A stretch of 64,000 nt of DNA from Monosiga brevicollis MX1 (taxonomy: Eukaryota; Opisthokonta; Choanoflagellata; Craspedida; Salpingoecidae), in NCBI RefSeq assembly GCF_000002865.3, contig NW_001865067.1, forward strand, positions 89,604-153,603, in the 5' to 3' direction. The notes beneath the pieces were generated by a model. It worked only from the letters and a program-made list of their open reading frames with translations. It did no database searches and was not told the DNA's origin. Both the position numbers and the translations under genes were made by a program. Shown one piece after another: positions 45,401-60,400 of the stretch; the stretch's first letter is position 1; each line of letters starts with the position of its first letter.

Positions 45401-48400
45401 AGTCGTCGCGAATCGCCTCGGCACGACCGTTGATGAGCGAGTTGAACTCGTCAACGTCAAATCCCTCCAGATCAACTTGACGCTCGTGATCCCAGAATTC
45501 GTCACGCGCGGCCTTGAATGGCACGAGGGCAGAGCTGGTGCTCGTGCGCCGAGCTGAATTGGATGCATCCGTCGCCAACGCGCCGTCCTCCGATGCGTCT
45601 TCGCCCTGTGTGTGGAGACGCTGGACGGTTTGCAGGCGTGAGCCCTTGGATGCATAATCGTTGAATTTTGCTGCAGCCGCAGCCTGCCGGTAGCTGGAGG
45701 TCTTGGCCGGGCCCGCAGTCCAGCCAGCACGTCGCGCCACGATAACGACGGCAATGCATGCCATCATCAAACCAAGACCAACGCCCACAATGACACCGAG
45801 CAGAGCCCAATCAGGCTCCACCACGAGATCACCCTCCTTTGCCACACCAAGCTTGTGCAGCGTGGAGGCACTGGCGGCAAAGAAGGGGCCCACATCAGGG
45901 CAAGAAGTACCCTCGGCCATCACGCGCACAATGGTCACCGAGTCTGAGTCCTTTTGACGCAAGACCCATGTGCCAGGCGCTGTAAATGTGTAGGCAAAAA
46001 GCAAGAGCTCGTCGGCATCTGCAGCAGCCGCTCGCTCGGCCAATTCCTCAAAGGGCGTGTAGTCAAACGCGAGTTCCGGATCTTGTTGATCGTTGATCAG
46101 GTTGTTCTTGTCAAAAGTGGGGTAGGAGGCACTGGTGGCCGTGAAGACCAGGACGTCATTCAAAGCCAGGCAGATGGCTGGGTCACTGATGCTTGTCGTG
46201 CTGTTGACCAGGGCACGGCGTTGACGTCGATGCTCTGGGCTGCTTTGAGACGATGCGGCAATACCGGGGGCAACGTCGCTCGTTGCATTAAAGAACACAC
46301 CAACATCGACCACACTGCTGCGGCGGCGCCGTGCAGCACCCCACAGACCCAGGGCTGCCAACTCCTCGTCGGTGGGGTTGTAGAGGCCCTGCATTCGAGA
46401 CGTTGAAGCGTCAAGGACACCCAAGCTGATGCTTCGGCCATCGAGAGCACCACAAGCAACCACCCCCACATCAAAGAGACCGCCCAAGTCAGCAGTCGGG
46501 AAGCGGGTTAGCTCGGTCGTGGCCAGGTCTTCAGCCACATCATAGAACACGATGACAGGTTCCTCATCGCAGATGATGGCCTGTCGAAGCTGTGCTGCAG
46601 AGCGACACGAGTTGTCGCACACAGCGTCCACGGGAGGCGATGCGCACAGGCACATGCCCGTGCTCACATCAAAAGCAGGACTGCCAACGCCGACATCCTC
46701 GGGACAGATGGTGGCGCAGTACGACTCCCAATCTCCAGAGCTGAGGCACATGCCGTCAGCGGTCAGAGTCGAGCCCGCGGGACAGTTGTCAAAGATGATT
46801 GGCTGGCAATCGGTTGTGCCATCAATGGGCTCCGTGATGGTGGTACCACCATCGCGGTAACCATAACGGGACTTGCACACGCAGGTTTTGGCGCCAGCGT
46901 TGAAGACGCGATTGGCACCCAGGCAGGTACAGGTGGTGGCGTTGGCGAGGGAGAACGAAGAGCCGCCGCAAGTGAGACACTCCGTTGCCCCATCCTGTGC
47001 GCTGTATGTGTCGGCAGCACAGGGCAAGCAAGATGTGTTGCTAGTGGATCCTTGCTCCGGATTGTACGTGCCAGCGGGACAAGCCTAGACATGGTGGTAT
47101 AAGGAAGCAAGGAAAGGAAGAGAAGGGAACGAGGTTAAGTGATCAGAGTGAAAAAAAAAAAAAAGCAATGAGGGCAACAGTGGGTAAAAAGAGAGCTCAG
47201 CATCTTTTGGAACCAGATAGTGGGGCCAGAACAAAGGCTGACCTGGGGGCGCGCAGATTGCAATGGGCAGTAGTGCCCAGCAGGGCAGATGTAGCTGAGG
47301 GTGTTGGGATAGCCAACAACCGTATCATTGTAACCAACGCCCGAGTACGGGTAAGCGGAGGAAAGGTTTAGGCCATCATAAGCCTGCCCGTTGACGGTCA
47401 CGTTGCGTTCTTGACTGTTCAGCCATAAGTCAGGGTTTCCGTACGACGCGCCTTCCAAGCACACATAGCCCGGTTCGCAATCGTAGCAAACAATTCTAAA
47501 AGTGGGTGCAAAGCAAGAAGGTGAGGAAAAAAAAGAGACAATCATCCACGCAGACCTACCAATACAGGAAGAGTTGAGGCAACGAGCGAAACAAAGCACA
47601 ACAGAGCATACCGGTCTGGATGATTTCCATATTTGCCGGCTTCGCAAGCTCGGCAGGCCAGTTCCAAGGTCGAGCGGTCACCGGCGGCACCGTAGTATGC
47701 ATCGGTGTAACCCAAAGGACACAGAAGTGCTTCCGAAGCGCCTGGCGCTACGTGCTCGATGGGCCAGAAGGATGCGTTATATGTCGGTGCCGGGCAATAG
47801 TGCCCGGGCGGGCACAGGATAATGCCGCTGTCTGCGGTCGGGCAATAATAGTTGTCCGGGCATGCGACAGGCTCGCCCACGGCAGCTTCGCAACGATATC
47901 CGGCGGCGCAGGCCAAAGGGTCTTGCGTGCCCTCAGGGCACCAGGTGTGCTCGGGACAATACAGGGTGGGGGCCAGCGTTGCGTTGAGAGGACAATACAT
48001 GCCTCGTGGGCAGAATTCACAACTAGATGCTGCAGCGAGCGCCGAGACGTTGCTGTAGGTCCCCGCCGGGCATGGAACGGGCGGTTGGCCACGCTCACAG
48101 AAGTACCCCGAGGGACAAGGGGAACCAGCGTAGTCACTGTTGCCCGCAAGGTCACACTGGTAGCCAGCAGGACAGCTGATGCATGTGGATGAGCTCGTGG
48201 CATAGGGCCGATCGCTGTATGTTCCAGCCGGGCAAGCCGTTGCTGTGTTGGCCCCCTATTGACATGGTACGACGCAAGTGAGGAGAACGATGGCAGACGA
48301 AGACGGGGCATTGACATGCGTAATACAATACAGACCATGCGAACAAAAAACGACATGCTCACCAGAATGCAGTAGTAGCCTAACGGACAGGCTGAGACTT

Positions 48401-51400
48401 CGCTGCCGCTACACAGGACACCAGCAGGGCAGGGGAGGCACTGATCGTAGGAGCCCACGCCATTCGCGAGCACCGGCATGGTCACGGTAACATATTCCAC
48501 GGCAATGGCGCCATTCTCATCCACAACCGTGATCAAAGCCGTGGCATTAACGGAGCTGTCCACTGGAATGAAGTCAGTAGGACACGGCAGGGCTGATTCT
48601 GTACCAGCTTCACAGACAAGACCTGTGGGGCAGACGGCTTGTTGCGGGTCGCTGGCCCCACCGGAACAAAGATATCCTGCATCACAATCACCCATCACCT
48701 GGCCGAGGCGACAATACTTGCCCGGGGGGCAAGCCAGGCAGTCCGCACTCGAGTCGAGGCCCTCCATTACGGAATAAGTGCCATTGGGGCAGTAGGTGAG
48801 TGTCAAAGTGGAGACACCAGCCAAGCAGTAGAACGTCGCGGGGCATGGTGTGGGCACGGCCGTGCCACTGGCGTTTCGATCGCACACATAACCACTCGGA
48901 CAATTGTCACAACTGTCCATGCCCGTCAAGGCCTGGTATGAGCCATCAGCACAGGGCTCCGGCTCAATCGATCCTGCGGGACAGTGGTAGCCAGCAGGGC
49001 ACTCATAACCCACAGGAGTCGCCTCCACGGCTCCCAGACCTTCGGGGCAATAATAGCCGCCGCCACACAATCCGCTTGGTGTCGAGAGCCCCTCCGCTTC
49101 GCAGTACATACCAGCGGTACATACTTTGCAGGCGGAGATGTTGGTGCGGCCGACCAAATCATTATACGTGCCCTCGGGGCACGGAGTGGGCGTGATGGTA
49201 CCCAGCGGGCAGAAATGCCCCACTAGACAACGCCCGTTACCAACCAACTGATCGCTGCCATCAATCTGCACTGTGATGGGGATGGGCTGAAACACGTCAT
49301 CTATATCTCCAGTGATAGCCACCGTGCTTGAGGTCGGGGCCGAAGATTTGGAGCCCCCGGTGCAGAGATAGCCGGCTGTGCAAGCTTGCGCCGACGGATC
49401 TGTGATCCCCGCCACACCACAGTACAGGCCCGCGGGACAGAGAAGGCAATCTGTCAAAGCCTCGAGCATGGTCACAGCAGAGTAAGTGCCGGTAGGGCAC
49501 GGTTCCGGATCACTGGCACCCTCGGGGCAGAAATAGCCCGCTGGGCACGGCAAGGGTGTGCTCGTATTGAAGCCTGAGCAATAATATCCTGCAGGGCAAT
49601 CAGTGCAGCTGGTGGCGCCCGCTGCCACTGCGGCACTGCCGGCAGCACATGGTTGCGGTGTTGTCGCGCCAGCAGGGCAGTAAAACCCGGTTGGGCAAGG
49701 GTATCCACCCACTGCCTGGCCAAAGTCAGAGTCCAATTCGTATGCGGTGGGCGTGGGCGTGCTAGCGCCCAGAACGCAGATATAGCCGGCCGAGCAGGCA
49801 TGCGATATGCCCAGTCCGTCCAAGTATGTGCCCGCATCAGCTAATTGGCAGTCAAGCACCGTGTCTGCACCTTGACCCAGAGACAGAGAGCCTGCAGGGC
49901 ATGGAATAGGTTGGCTAGAACCAGACGGGCAATAGTTCCCAGCAGTACAACGTCCTGCGGTGGCCGAGTCTGCCGGTGTGGAGCTGATGGCTCCACCTTG
50001 ACTGAAGAAACCCGCAATGATCAACCCTTCGGGTTCACTGAGACCAGTACGTTCGCAGTAGTATCCCCCTGGGCATGAGGAGCAGTCGGTCTCGTTGGTG
50101 GCGCCGGTGACATTATTGAACGTGCCTGCCGGGCACGGGAACTCGGTAGGTAGGCGGGTGCCGGCCGGGCAGTAGTGACCCGTTGGGCAAAGCTCGGGCG
50201 TGGCGTTGGTGAGCGGCTGGCTTGCCACCTGATACACGTAGCCGGCCAAGCCCGTCTTGCAGGTGCTCTGTCCCGTCTCGTCCTGATAGGTGCCGCTGGG
50301 ACAGGGTGCCGGGCCGGTGGTACCTGCCACGCACGCGTAGCCCAGGGGACAGATCAGCGCCGGCGGCTTGGTGGACGTTTGATTGGGTTCGGAACAGTGG
50401 TAGCCGGCGCTGCACGGAACGGGCACCGTGGTGCCACTGGCTGGGCAGGCATGGCCCAGTGGACACGCACTGCACGTGGACAGCGCACCCTGCGCCGTGC
50501 CGTTGGAGTGCGTTCCCATGGGGCATAGCGTTGGCGAGCTGCTGCCCGCGGGACAGTACGAGCCAGCGGGGCACGGTTCGCCCGTGGTGCCGTCCGTGGG
50601 CGTGGCCGTGGCCGCCCCGGCGTAGCAGAGGTAGCCGGCTGCACAAACTGAGTCAGGCTCGTCCAAACCTGGAGCGGTACACGCCCATCCAGCATCGCAC
50701 GGCTGTGGCGAAGCACTTCCGATTGGACAGTAGGTGCCTGCGGGGCAGCGTCCGCCCAGGCCGCGGAAAGGACACGTGTCGTTACGATCGGTTGAAGGCA
50801 TGGACGAGGATGCCCCGCCCTCACAATACCAGCCAGCACTGCAATTACCCGTCGGTGCAGAAAGTGCACTTCCCGCGCAATATTGCCCGGGATCACAGGG
50901 AGCACAGTCGGCAATTTCAGCAGCACCGCGATCCGCTCGGTAGGAGCCAGGCGGGCATGCCTCGGCCGTCAACGGCCCTGTGCCTTCGGGACAATAATAG
51001 CCCACGGGGCAAGAAGTGTTGTCTGATGATACACTGCTGGTGCCTAGGGCGCAGGCGTGCCCTGCTGGACAGGTGATGCAAGAGGAGGCGTTGACAAGAG
51101 ACATGTAGGACCCTGCCGGGCAGAGAATGGGCTCTCGAGATCCAGCTGGGCAGTAAGAGCCGGCGGGGCAGGCATTGCCCGTCACGCCATCTAGTGGCAT
51201 GGCGCTGCTCGCACCACCCGCGCAGTAGTAGCCCGGTGCGCACAACAAGGTTGCGCTGGTTTGGTTGGTATCAGGACAATAATATCCAGCCGGACATGCC
51301 GCACAGTCACCCACAGCCGTATACTGCGTTCCACTGCCGTAGGTGCCCGCTGGGCATGGCGTGGGGTAGCTACTGGATGCTGGGCAATAGAAGCCCCGAG

Positions 51401-54400
51401 GGCAAGGATATCCGCCTTCGGCCAGGGAAGAAGGCGACGCGTCGGCCGCAGCTGACTCGCAGACGAACCCTGCTGAGCACGGCTCGTTTGGTGCAGACAG
51501 ACCAGTGGTCGTGCAGGCAGCACCAGGGGAGCACGGCTCACACTGTGACGATGCATTGAGTCCCTCCATGGCTGAGAAGGTACCAACAGGACAAGGGGTC
51601 GGTGCAAACCCTATGATGCAATGTGGCCCGACGCAAGGACACGCGACCGAGGTTGAGCTGTGAGTTAGTACCACGCATCTTGCCATCTTCTGCCACTCGC
51701 GGGTCCAACATGCTTATCAGACACCGGCGAACGACGAGTGCGACAAGCGAAGCGCTGACCTGTGCCTTCAGGGCAGTAAAAGCCTGCCAGACAAGGTTCT
51801 GGCTCGGGCCAAGAACTCGAAGCAGAATAGCACATAAAGCCAGCGGGACAAGTCATACACTCTTGCAGTCCGAGAATGTTAGCGTAGGTCCCATCGGCGC
51901 ACACGCGCGGGCCCCCTACAAAAGAGTCGATGGCTTGAGAAGAATGCCACTTGCTCAAGTCCCATTCACGGATGGATGGGCGCGGCACACGGGTACACCA
52001 AGCAATTATGTCGCAGTACCTGTCCAGACGTAGGAAGGGAAGCCAATATCGTACTCAGCCTCCAGTCCAGTGGGACAGTAATACCCTACCAAGCACAGAG
52101 ATACGGATTGTGTCAGGCACAAGCATTCGCATCATCGCGAAAACCAAAGCCACAAATTGATTGCACACATAAACAGGTCAGCTGTATTCACACGATCCCA
52201 CACGCCAGAATCTCCAACCCACCTCGGGGACAGATGTCACCGCCCATATCAGCCAGGCCACAGGTATCAAACAACGAGTAAACGGTCTCATTGGCCGCTT
52301 GGCCGTACAACGCTTGCTGCTGCGGTGTCAGTGCCGAAAATGTCGTTGCAGAAATAGGTGTGGCGGTATATGCGCCCGAGAAGCAGTAAAAGCCCGGTTC
52401 GCACAATGCTATTGAAGCAAAAACACAAGCAAATGAGACACGTGGAGATGGTTATGACGCCGCGAACAAACATGCCAAGCCAAATGACGCAAGCCATGGT
52501 GTCCACGGTCTTTGATACTTACCAACAGGGGTCGTCAGACCAGTGTCATTGCAGTAGTAGCCAATGTCACAAAGCGTGCATTGCCTGGAGGGCACACGTT
52601 GATCCGAACGCGACAGAGGGAAAAAAAAAAAAAAAAAAAAAGACAGAGAGAATGAGAGAGCATGAGAAGGCAGTCAAAGCCGAGCCGCTACAATGAGAAA
52701 TTAAACGTACGAGGCAGCCACCAAGCGAGTTGCGGCTGAATAAGTGCCCTGCGGGCATGGAATCGCAGCCGTGGTGCCTTGGGGACAATAGGATCCAGCT
52801 GGACAGTTGTTTTGGGTCGGCACTTCCGCAGATCCGGAACAGACGTAGCCAGCGGTACAATTGCCCGAGGGCTGTACAATAGGCGAGCCATCAGCCGGAT
52901 CGGCACAGTAAAGCCCGGCAGGGCAAGGTGTGCAGACCGAGGCGTTCACCAGTCCTGAACCCAGAAGTGGACAAAAGCAATGAGTGCATGCATTTCAGCA
53001 AACAAAGCAAACGCAATCACCATGCAACCCACCTGTGCCGGCGCCAAAAGTTCCTGGGGGACAACGCTGTGAACCCTCCGACCCAGCAAAGCTGCAAGAG
53101 CGATCATCATGAGCACCAACAGGGGAGGAAAAAGGGAAGGAAAAAAAAAAAAAAAAAGAAGAAAGCAGAAGAACAAGAAGAAAAAAAAAATAAAAAAAGA
53201 GTGGAGAAATAAAACATCAAGGTGTTTGACTCGCAAAAGAAGAGAGGACACTGGGCGTGTCGGGTGCTGAGAGGCAAGGTGTGAGGAGCAAGAAACGCAC
53301 TTGGTGGATCCCTCAGGACAAAAGTAGCCTTGAGGGCACTCCAGCGTTTCATTCATGCCAAAGTCCGGACAATAGGTTCCTGTGGACGGGCACCAACACC
53401 GTCAACATGCCACGCCAAGTTCACGTGAGTTGTTGCGAGTAGGTCATGGGTCGCATCAGAGTCTTGTCGTCCCAAGATCAGTTCTGCCTGCACATCTGCG
53501 CGGTTAAAACGTACCAGCAGGGCAAGTCAGGCAAGAACCCTGCATGGTTGCGGGCTGATAGGTGCCAGGATCACAGGGAACAGGCTCGGAGCTGCCGGCA
53601 GGAGTGTAGGAACCGGCCGGGCAAACGTATTGCATGGGTGTTTGCGCGCCGCCGGTGCAATAAAACCCGGCGCTGCACGGGCCGGTTGGACCAGCGATGG
53701 CCGTGCCAGCGCAGTAATAGCCTGGCGTGCAGGTGATGCAATCAGTCTCTGTCTCACTTCCCGTTACGTTATTAAAGGTACCAAGGGGACAGGCCTCGTG
53801 GTATGTTGCACCCTCGGTGCAGTAGCCGCCACGAGGGCAGACCTCGCCCGTCACACCATCAGTGGGCACAGATGTGTTGGCGCCGCCATAGCAAATGTAC
53901 CCCGCATTACAAGTACCAGCAGCCTGCCAACTGCCAGGCTGATCGCAAAAGTAACCGGCCGGACAAGCTGAGCAATTACTTTCGCTCACAAAGCCGCTCG
54001 CTGCGCCAAAAGTGCCAATGGGACAAGGCTCGGGCAGCGGCGATCCAGCGGGGCAATAGTAGCCACGCGGACAAGCGGTGAGGCTATCCGATCCCGCTGG
54101 GCAATAAGACCCAGCGACACAGACGAGGCAGCTGTCGACATCGGTCGTGCCTTGAGTCGTAACGTAAGATCCGGCAGGACAAGGCCGTTGCTTCGGCCCG
54201 TAAGAGCCAACGGCCAAATCATAAACGCCCCGGACGTACTGGCCCATGCTGATATTAGTGGGACAGTAGTGACCGGCTTCGCAGGGTCCCGTGGGATTGA
54301 CCGCACCCTCGAGACAGTAGCTGCCGGCTGGACACGCAAGACAATCGCTGAGTGCGCCCATGCCAGTGCTTGGGTTATAGGTACCAACGGGACAGGTCAG

Positions 54401-57400
54401 AGGCGCGGCCGAGCCAGAGGGACAGTAGAAGCCAGCAAGACAGGTGACGGCATCGGCAATATTTGCGGTCCCAATCGGGCAATACGTGCCCGCGGCGCAC
54501 ACTTTGCTCGACAGCATGACGGTTTGGGAAAGCGCGGCCTCGTCGCAATAGTGTCCACCTGTGCATGCAACACATGCAGAAGCACCGGCTGTGGTGTATG
54601 TACCAACGCTGCAAGGGGATGGCGCGGATGAGCCAGCTTGGCAATAGGCACCGGCTGTGCAGCTGACACACATGGCCTGCGCCGACGCCGGCGTCCCGGC
54701 CGTGATATACGTTGAGGTGTTGGCATAGTATTCACAGCCGGCCATGCAGGCCTCGGCGCTACTGCAGACAGTCTCACAAGGCGTTCCCTGTGCGCTGAGT
54801 GCTGTGAGTGCGCAGCCCGATTCGCAGTCAAGAAGTTCTTGGTCCAAAAGAGGACGATTCAGGCTTGAGTCGTCATCATTGTGCTCCAGTGACTCGGCCA
54901 GATTCAGGGCATTGTTGCGACACATGTGCTTACACTCAGCGACCTTGTAGGCCGTGCCTTCCACGCTGTCGGCGGCGCTTTCGTTTAGGTATCCGCCCTC
55001 GTTGTAAAATGTGCCGGCTGGACAGGGTGTCGGCTGGACAGTACCAGCCAGACAGTAGTGGCCCTTGGTGCAGTCCAGGCAATCGTCCGACGATCGTCCT
55101 AAAGAGAATGAAAAAGAGCCGATGCAGAACATCAACCACACACAAAAGCACGGTCAGAGCGCAAGAAGACGACAAACAACTTGAACCCTGAAACCAAACT
55201 TACCGTAGTAGCTCGGATTGTAGGTTCCAGCGGCACAAGGACGATGGTCAAAGCTCCCCGTGCGTACCGGGCAATAGTAGCCAGGCAGGCACACGCCCGT
55301 CACGTCAGCATCACCGCCATCACAATAATAGCCGTCTGGACACGCCGTACATTCACTGATATCGGTCAGGTTGGTCTGGGACGTATAGGTACCAGGCTCA
55401 CATTCCACCTCTGTAGCTGATGCAGAACCGGTGGGGCACACATGCCTACAGCCATTCAGATATGGCGGACGCCATAAACCACAGTACGTCAGATCGGAAC
55501 ATGGAACACCTATGGTATCAACAAATCTGGAACCACAGAACCTACCCGGCAGCACAGTTCACAGGGGGATTGATGGTTGCACCTGTGGCCCAGCCACAAG
55601 CTTTGCCTAGGCAGCCCCCAAAAAGATGCAGATTGCCAAGCGTAAGACCAATGACATGTGAGGAGAACTGGCTCAAACTTCAAATCTGGCTACAAACGTA
55701 CCAGCAGGGCAAGGGCTGCATTCTTCTGCTGTAGTAAGATTGTCACGTGTGCCATAGGTGCCGGGAAGACTGTGATGGATGATGCGCAAAGAAAATGTAA
55801 GAGGCCATCTTTAACACGGGCCAAAGGGCACATGTGGAATCTGAAACCTTACCAAGGATGCGACATGATGGTGGCCGTGCCCTCTGGACAGTAGTAGCCT
55901 TCAGCACATGGCAAGGTCACAGTTGCCTGCGCGACCGAGGGACACGAGGAACCAGCTGGACACTGCAAGAGCCAACCCATAGAAGGCCATGAGAATGGAG
56001 GTACCCCGATCGTGCAGAACAGGCTGTGCATCAATGGAGGCAACAAGGCACTTACTCTGGTACAAGCCAGCTGCGTGGTGATTCCCGTGTAAGGATTGTA
56101 GGTACCGGCCGGGCACGGTTGGGGCGCCACGGCCGGTGTTAAAAGATTGGCGTCGGGACAATAGTACCCTGCGACACCGCCAAGGGGTCAAGTGAGGAAG
56201 GAGGCTACACTTTTTCCTTAAAGAGACATCAGGCACGACATTGATTCTCACCGGCGGGGCAGGTGAGGCACTGTGATGAGGAATTCAGGCCGGTACTGGC
56301 AGAGTAAGTACCAGCAGGGCACGGGTAGCGTGTGCGACTCTCTGTGCCTTCGGGGCAAAAATAACCTGAAAAGAAGGGGGAGGAAAACACGAGGCCACAA
56401 TTACATCGTAAGAAATCAAAAGGGGAGAATCATCCTCAGCATGCTTGTCGGGTTCGGGTCGCAAGACGTACCGGCGGGACAAGTGCTTGGAAAGTCGGTG
56501 CCAGAATCACAATAAAAGCCCGCGGGGCATGGAAAACATGCTGATAGGTTGATTGGAAATCGGTGTTGAGAAAGTCGTTGTGAGTGCAATGACTGAGAGA
56601 AGGAAGCACGCCATCAAGTACACGTTGGACAAGCGAATGTCGTACCGTGTTCAACGCTGTCACGCACTGCGACCTCAACTCCACCGTATGTGCCCGCTGG
56701 GCAAGGAAAGTCGCCATAGTCGCCCGTGCCTGATAACAACGATTGCAAGACCCAAAAGCCACACCAGCGTTAAAAAAAAAGTTACGCCCTCTGGGGCGAA
56801 CGAGCAGCCTCAAAAGAGTTTGGGCGACGCAGCACTGACCGGCAGGGCAGTAGTATCCCCAGGGACAGGAGGCAGGCGTGATATGAGAGTCCCGTGAAGC
56901 GCTACAGTAATATCCTGCGAAGCGATGAAAAGCGCATGTAACATGAGTTCTCAATATGGGCACGCCAGTTTCTATTCAGGCCATATCGGGCACGTCATGA
57001 CACTACAAACCACTGGGACAGGTGTTACATCCTTCTTCCTGGGTGCCAGCGCCTTGAACTTGGCCGTGCGTGCCGTCTGCACAGTAAAAAAAGGTCTCGC
57101 CATCGCAAAACCCGCCTTCTGGGCACAGTTCGCCGGCACTGTCCGTGTGTGGTCTGACCAGACACGGAACCAAAAAAACATGTGAGTCAAAGGAGTGACC
57201 GTAAAGGAACGCGGTCAAGGCGCACAGACACACCGATCAGCCTCAAGACAAATGGTGCCGTCGCTACAGGGATAGCACCGAGCGCTACCCGCAGGAGACC
57301 AGGTACCGCCGGGGCAAATGGTTTGAATCCGGTCCGAACAGTAGTAACCAGCCGTGCACTGAGTGCAGTTGGTCGCGCCGCTTGCCGAGAAATAACCTGT

Positions 57401-60400
57401 AAAGTGCAGAGTGATTGCGTCAGGAAAGTTTGAAAAGATCAAGTGGAGCAACAGAATTGGACAAAACCCTCCTCTCGAGGCACAAACCGGTGTCGCATGG
57501 CAGAGGCGTGGTGGTAGTAGAAGTACAGAAATGCCCGGCCGGACAGGCCTGTTTGTATAGCCAGAGGTGGCCATGAATCGCAGCCACCGGGCACAAATCA
57601 TTGGTTAGCCGAGCCTTGGCCTGCAGACAATGGATTTGCAATGTTTCCAGGCGGGTAATAGGGCACGCGGCAATAAAACGCATACCGTGCAGCTGGCGCT
57701 GTTGCCCTCGGAGTATTCTCCAGCGGCACAGGCAGCATTCAGAGCTCCCGTGACGGTGGGGCATTCATACCCAGCAGGACAAGGCTGCATGACATTGGGA
57801 CAGAGGGGGGAAAAGTTTAACATGAACGCTTGAAGCTGACCCCAATGCAAGTGGGCAAGGGCGAAGAGAAGAAGCCTACCGTGCAAACTGTGGCACCAGC
57901 ACCCGCGTATTGGCCAATCTATAAAACGTTGACAACCCCGTCGAAACCCGCGACACATGTAAGTTGCCTAGCCAGCGCATTAGAAAAACTAAAGTGAAGA
58001 ATTTGAAGCGCACCGGACAGCTCTGTTCAGACATTCCAAAGGCCGTCGGGCAAGCATGGCCTGCAGAGCACTCCTGCTCAAGGAATTGATGCAGCGTGAG
58101 ACATGGAGGTTGTGTGAGTTAAACTATCAACAAACCAAACTAAGCAATTGACAATTTGGGACACGAACCGTGCAAGTGGTTGCCCCTGCTGTAGAGTACC
58201 AGCCGGGCCCACAGGCCACGGGGGCCGATACATTTGGAGTGGCACAAGCATAGCCTTCGGGACACTCAACACATTCGACCGAGCCCGCAAGAGCGTAGTA
58301 GCCGGCCTCGCAGGCCTGAGGCGCGACATCGGTGCGTGCGCAGGCGTAGCCTGCTGGGCAAGTCTGGAAAGCGTGGCAAAAAAAACCAAGATTTCGATCA
58401 GCGAACCACATGCTACTTTGGTTGTGATGGTTTCATGATGACATGGATGACATGGATGACAGACCGTGCAAAGCGCTTCGCCCGCGAGGGAATAGGTGCC
58501 AGGTCCGCACGGACGCGCCTCAGCGGACACGGTTGATGTACAAGCATGGCCTAAGACCAGACCGGGGTGATGGGAAGATCGACAAATGAGGGGGAAGTAG
58601 CAGACACATCATTTGGGGATGGTCTCGAAGCGTGACGTCGGAACGCACCGGCAGGGCAGTCAGTGCAACTAGTGGCGGCGCCTAGACTGTAAGAGCCTGC
58701 AGCGCAGGCAACTGCAGGTGTTGATGCCAACGTGGAAGCACAGGCATATCCACGAGGGCACATCTGTTCGCGGACCCCCGAACAAGCAAAGAGGAACAGC
58801 CGGACAAGGTCAGCCAGAACAAGAGGCGTGAACAGGAAAAGGCGAGGAGAAAGGCTAACCTGGCAAGAAATGGCGCCCGCCGCAGACATGTAACCAGCAC
58901 TGCAAGCCTGTGTATGAAAAAAAAAGCCAGCAAGCAACGACATGAGAAAAGTAACACATAGGTGGGTCCGGTGAAAGAAACCGCGGCGCAAATGAGAAGT
59001 GATGCGATTGTGTATAAAAGCGACTGCATACCGTCGGTGAGGTAGTTGTGGAAGGACAGGCAAAGCCTTCAGGGCATGTGGTGCACGCCGTGCTGTTAGC
59101 CAGTGCAAACGTCCCTGTGGCACAAGCCTAAAGATATCAAAGGTGCTACGTGAGCCGGCGGTGATGCAGCTATGAACAGCAAGCGCACGACATGCACACG
59201 AGTGGGACCTACTTGGGGCTCGCTGGCAGGGGTGGCGCAGGCAAACCCGGGTTCACAGGACATGCATTGGGTCTTGTCAGAGGCCACAAAAGTGCCTTCG
59301 CCACAAGCGATGGCCGAATCTGTGGGGTCAGGACAAACATAGCCTGCCGGGCACACGGTGCACTGGGCAGTGTCCTTGTCGACCAGAGTACCGGCGGGAC
59401 AGACAATTGGCTCTACGTCTGCAGTAGGACACACTGCATCGGCAGGGCAAGCCGAACACACGGTCGCGCCGTCCAGACTGTAAGAATCGTCAGCGCAGGG
59501 CCTGCGTTTGGGTGGGCAAGAAAAGATCACCAAGGACAACAAAGTCAGGACACAACTCTGCGCTATAAGCATGGAGTTTACACGGCCGGAGGGGTGCGTG
59601 ACCCGACTGTGAAGCACGGCACGAACTCTGGTGCAACGGTGGTTTGCGGACAGGCAAAGCCGGCCGGGCAGAGGGTGCAACTGACAGCCCCACCCAGGGC
59701 GTAGTACTTTGGCGGGCAGGCCTATCAGCCGAGGAGAATGGAGGTTGCATGACGAGGTGCAACCTGATGAGCAAAGTCGGCAATGGTGCAAGCGCTGGCG
59801 TCTGGGGCACGTGTGGTCAGAGCTTGTGGTGGCGGTAGCCTTCACCTGGGGCAGGCTGTCGGTTGCTGGACATGCAAAGCCAGCAGGGCAAACGGTGCAA
59901 TTGGTGGCGGGTCCGATGCCAGCGTTGTATGTTCCACCCTGCAAAAAGACGGACAAGTTTATAGCGCCAGTTAGGCACGAGAAACGAGCTCAGAAACATC
60001 GGACATATCCCGGTGCATGCATGTATCGCGGGCACTGACCGGACAAGCTTCCGGCGACAGCGCAGGAGAGGGGCACTTGTAGCCTGTAGACAAGCATTCC
60101 AGACATGAGCGACACAAAGAACGGCGTTGCAGTCTGAACGAGAGGGATGGCGCCCAAGAGACGGTGTCAGACATCAGGGCAGCGCATACCAGCTGGACAG
60201 TCTAGACAAGCAGTCTGATCGGAGCTGGGAACTTGACCAGATGCACAGGTGGTGCAAGTGCTTTCTCCCTCGCCGCTGACAGTACCTGCTGCACAGGCCA
60301 CTGGTTCGACTGTGGGGTCGAGGCAAGCAAAGCCAGCAGGGCAGCGCTCGCAGGTGTTGTCAGTGTTGTTGCTAAACGTGCCGAGAGGACAAGTTTCGCA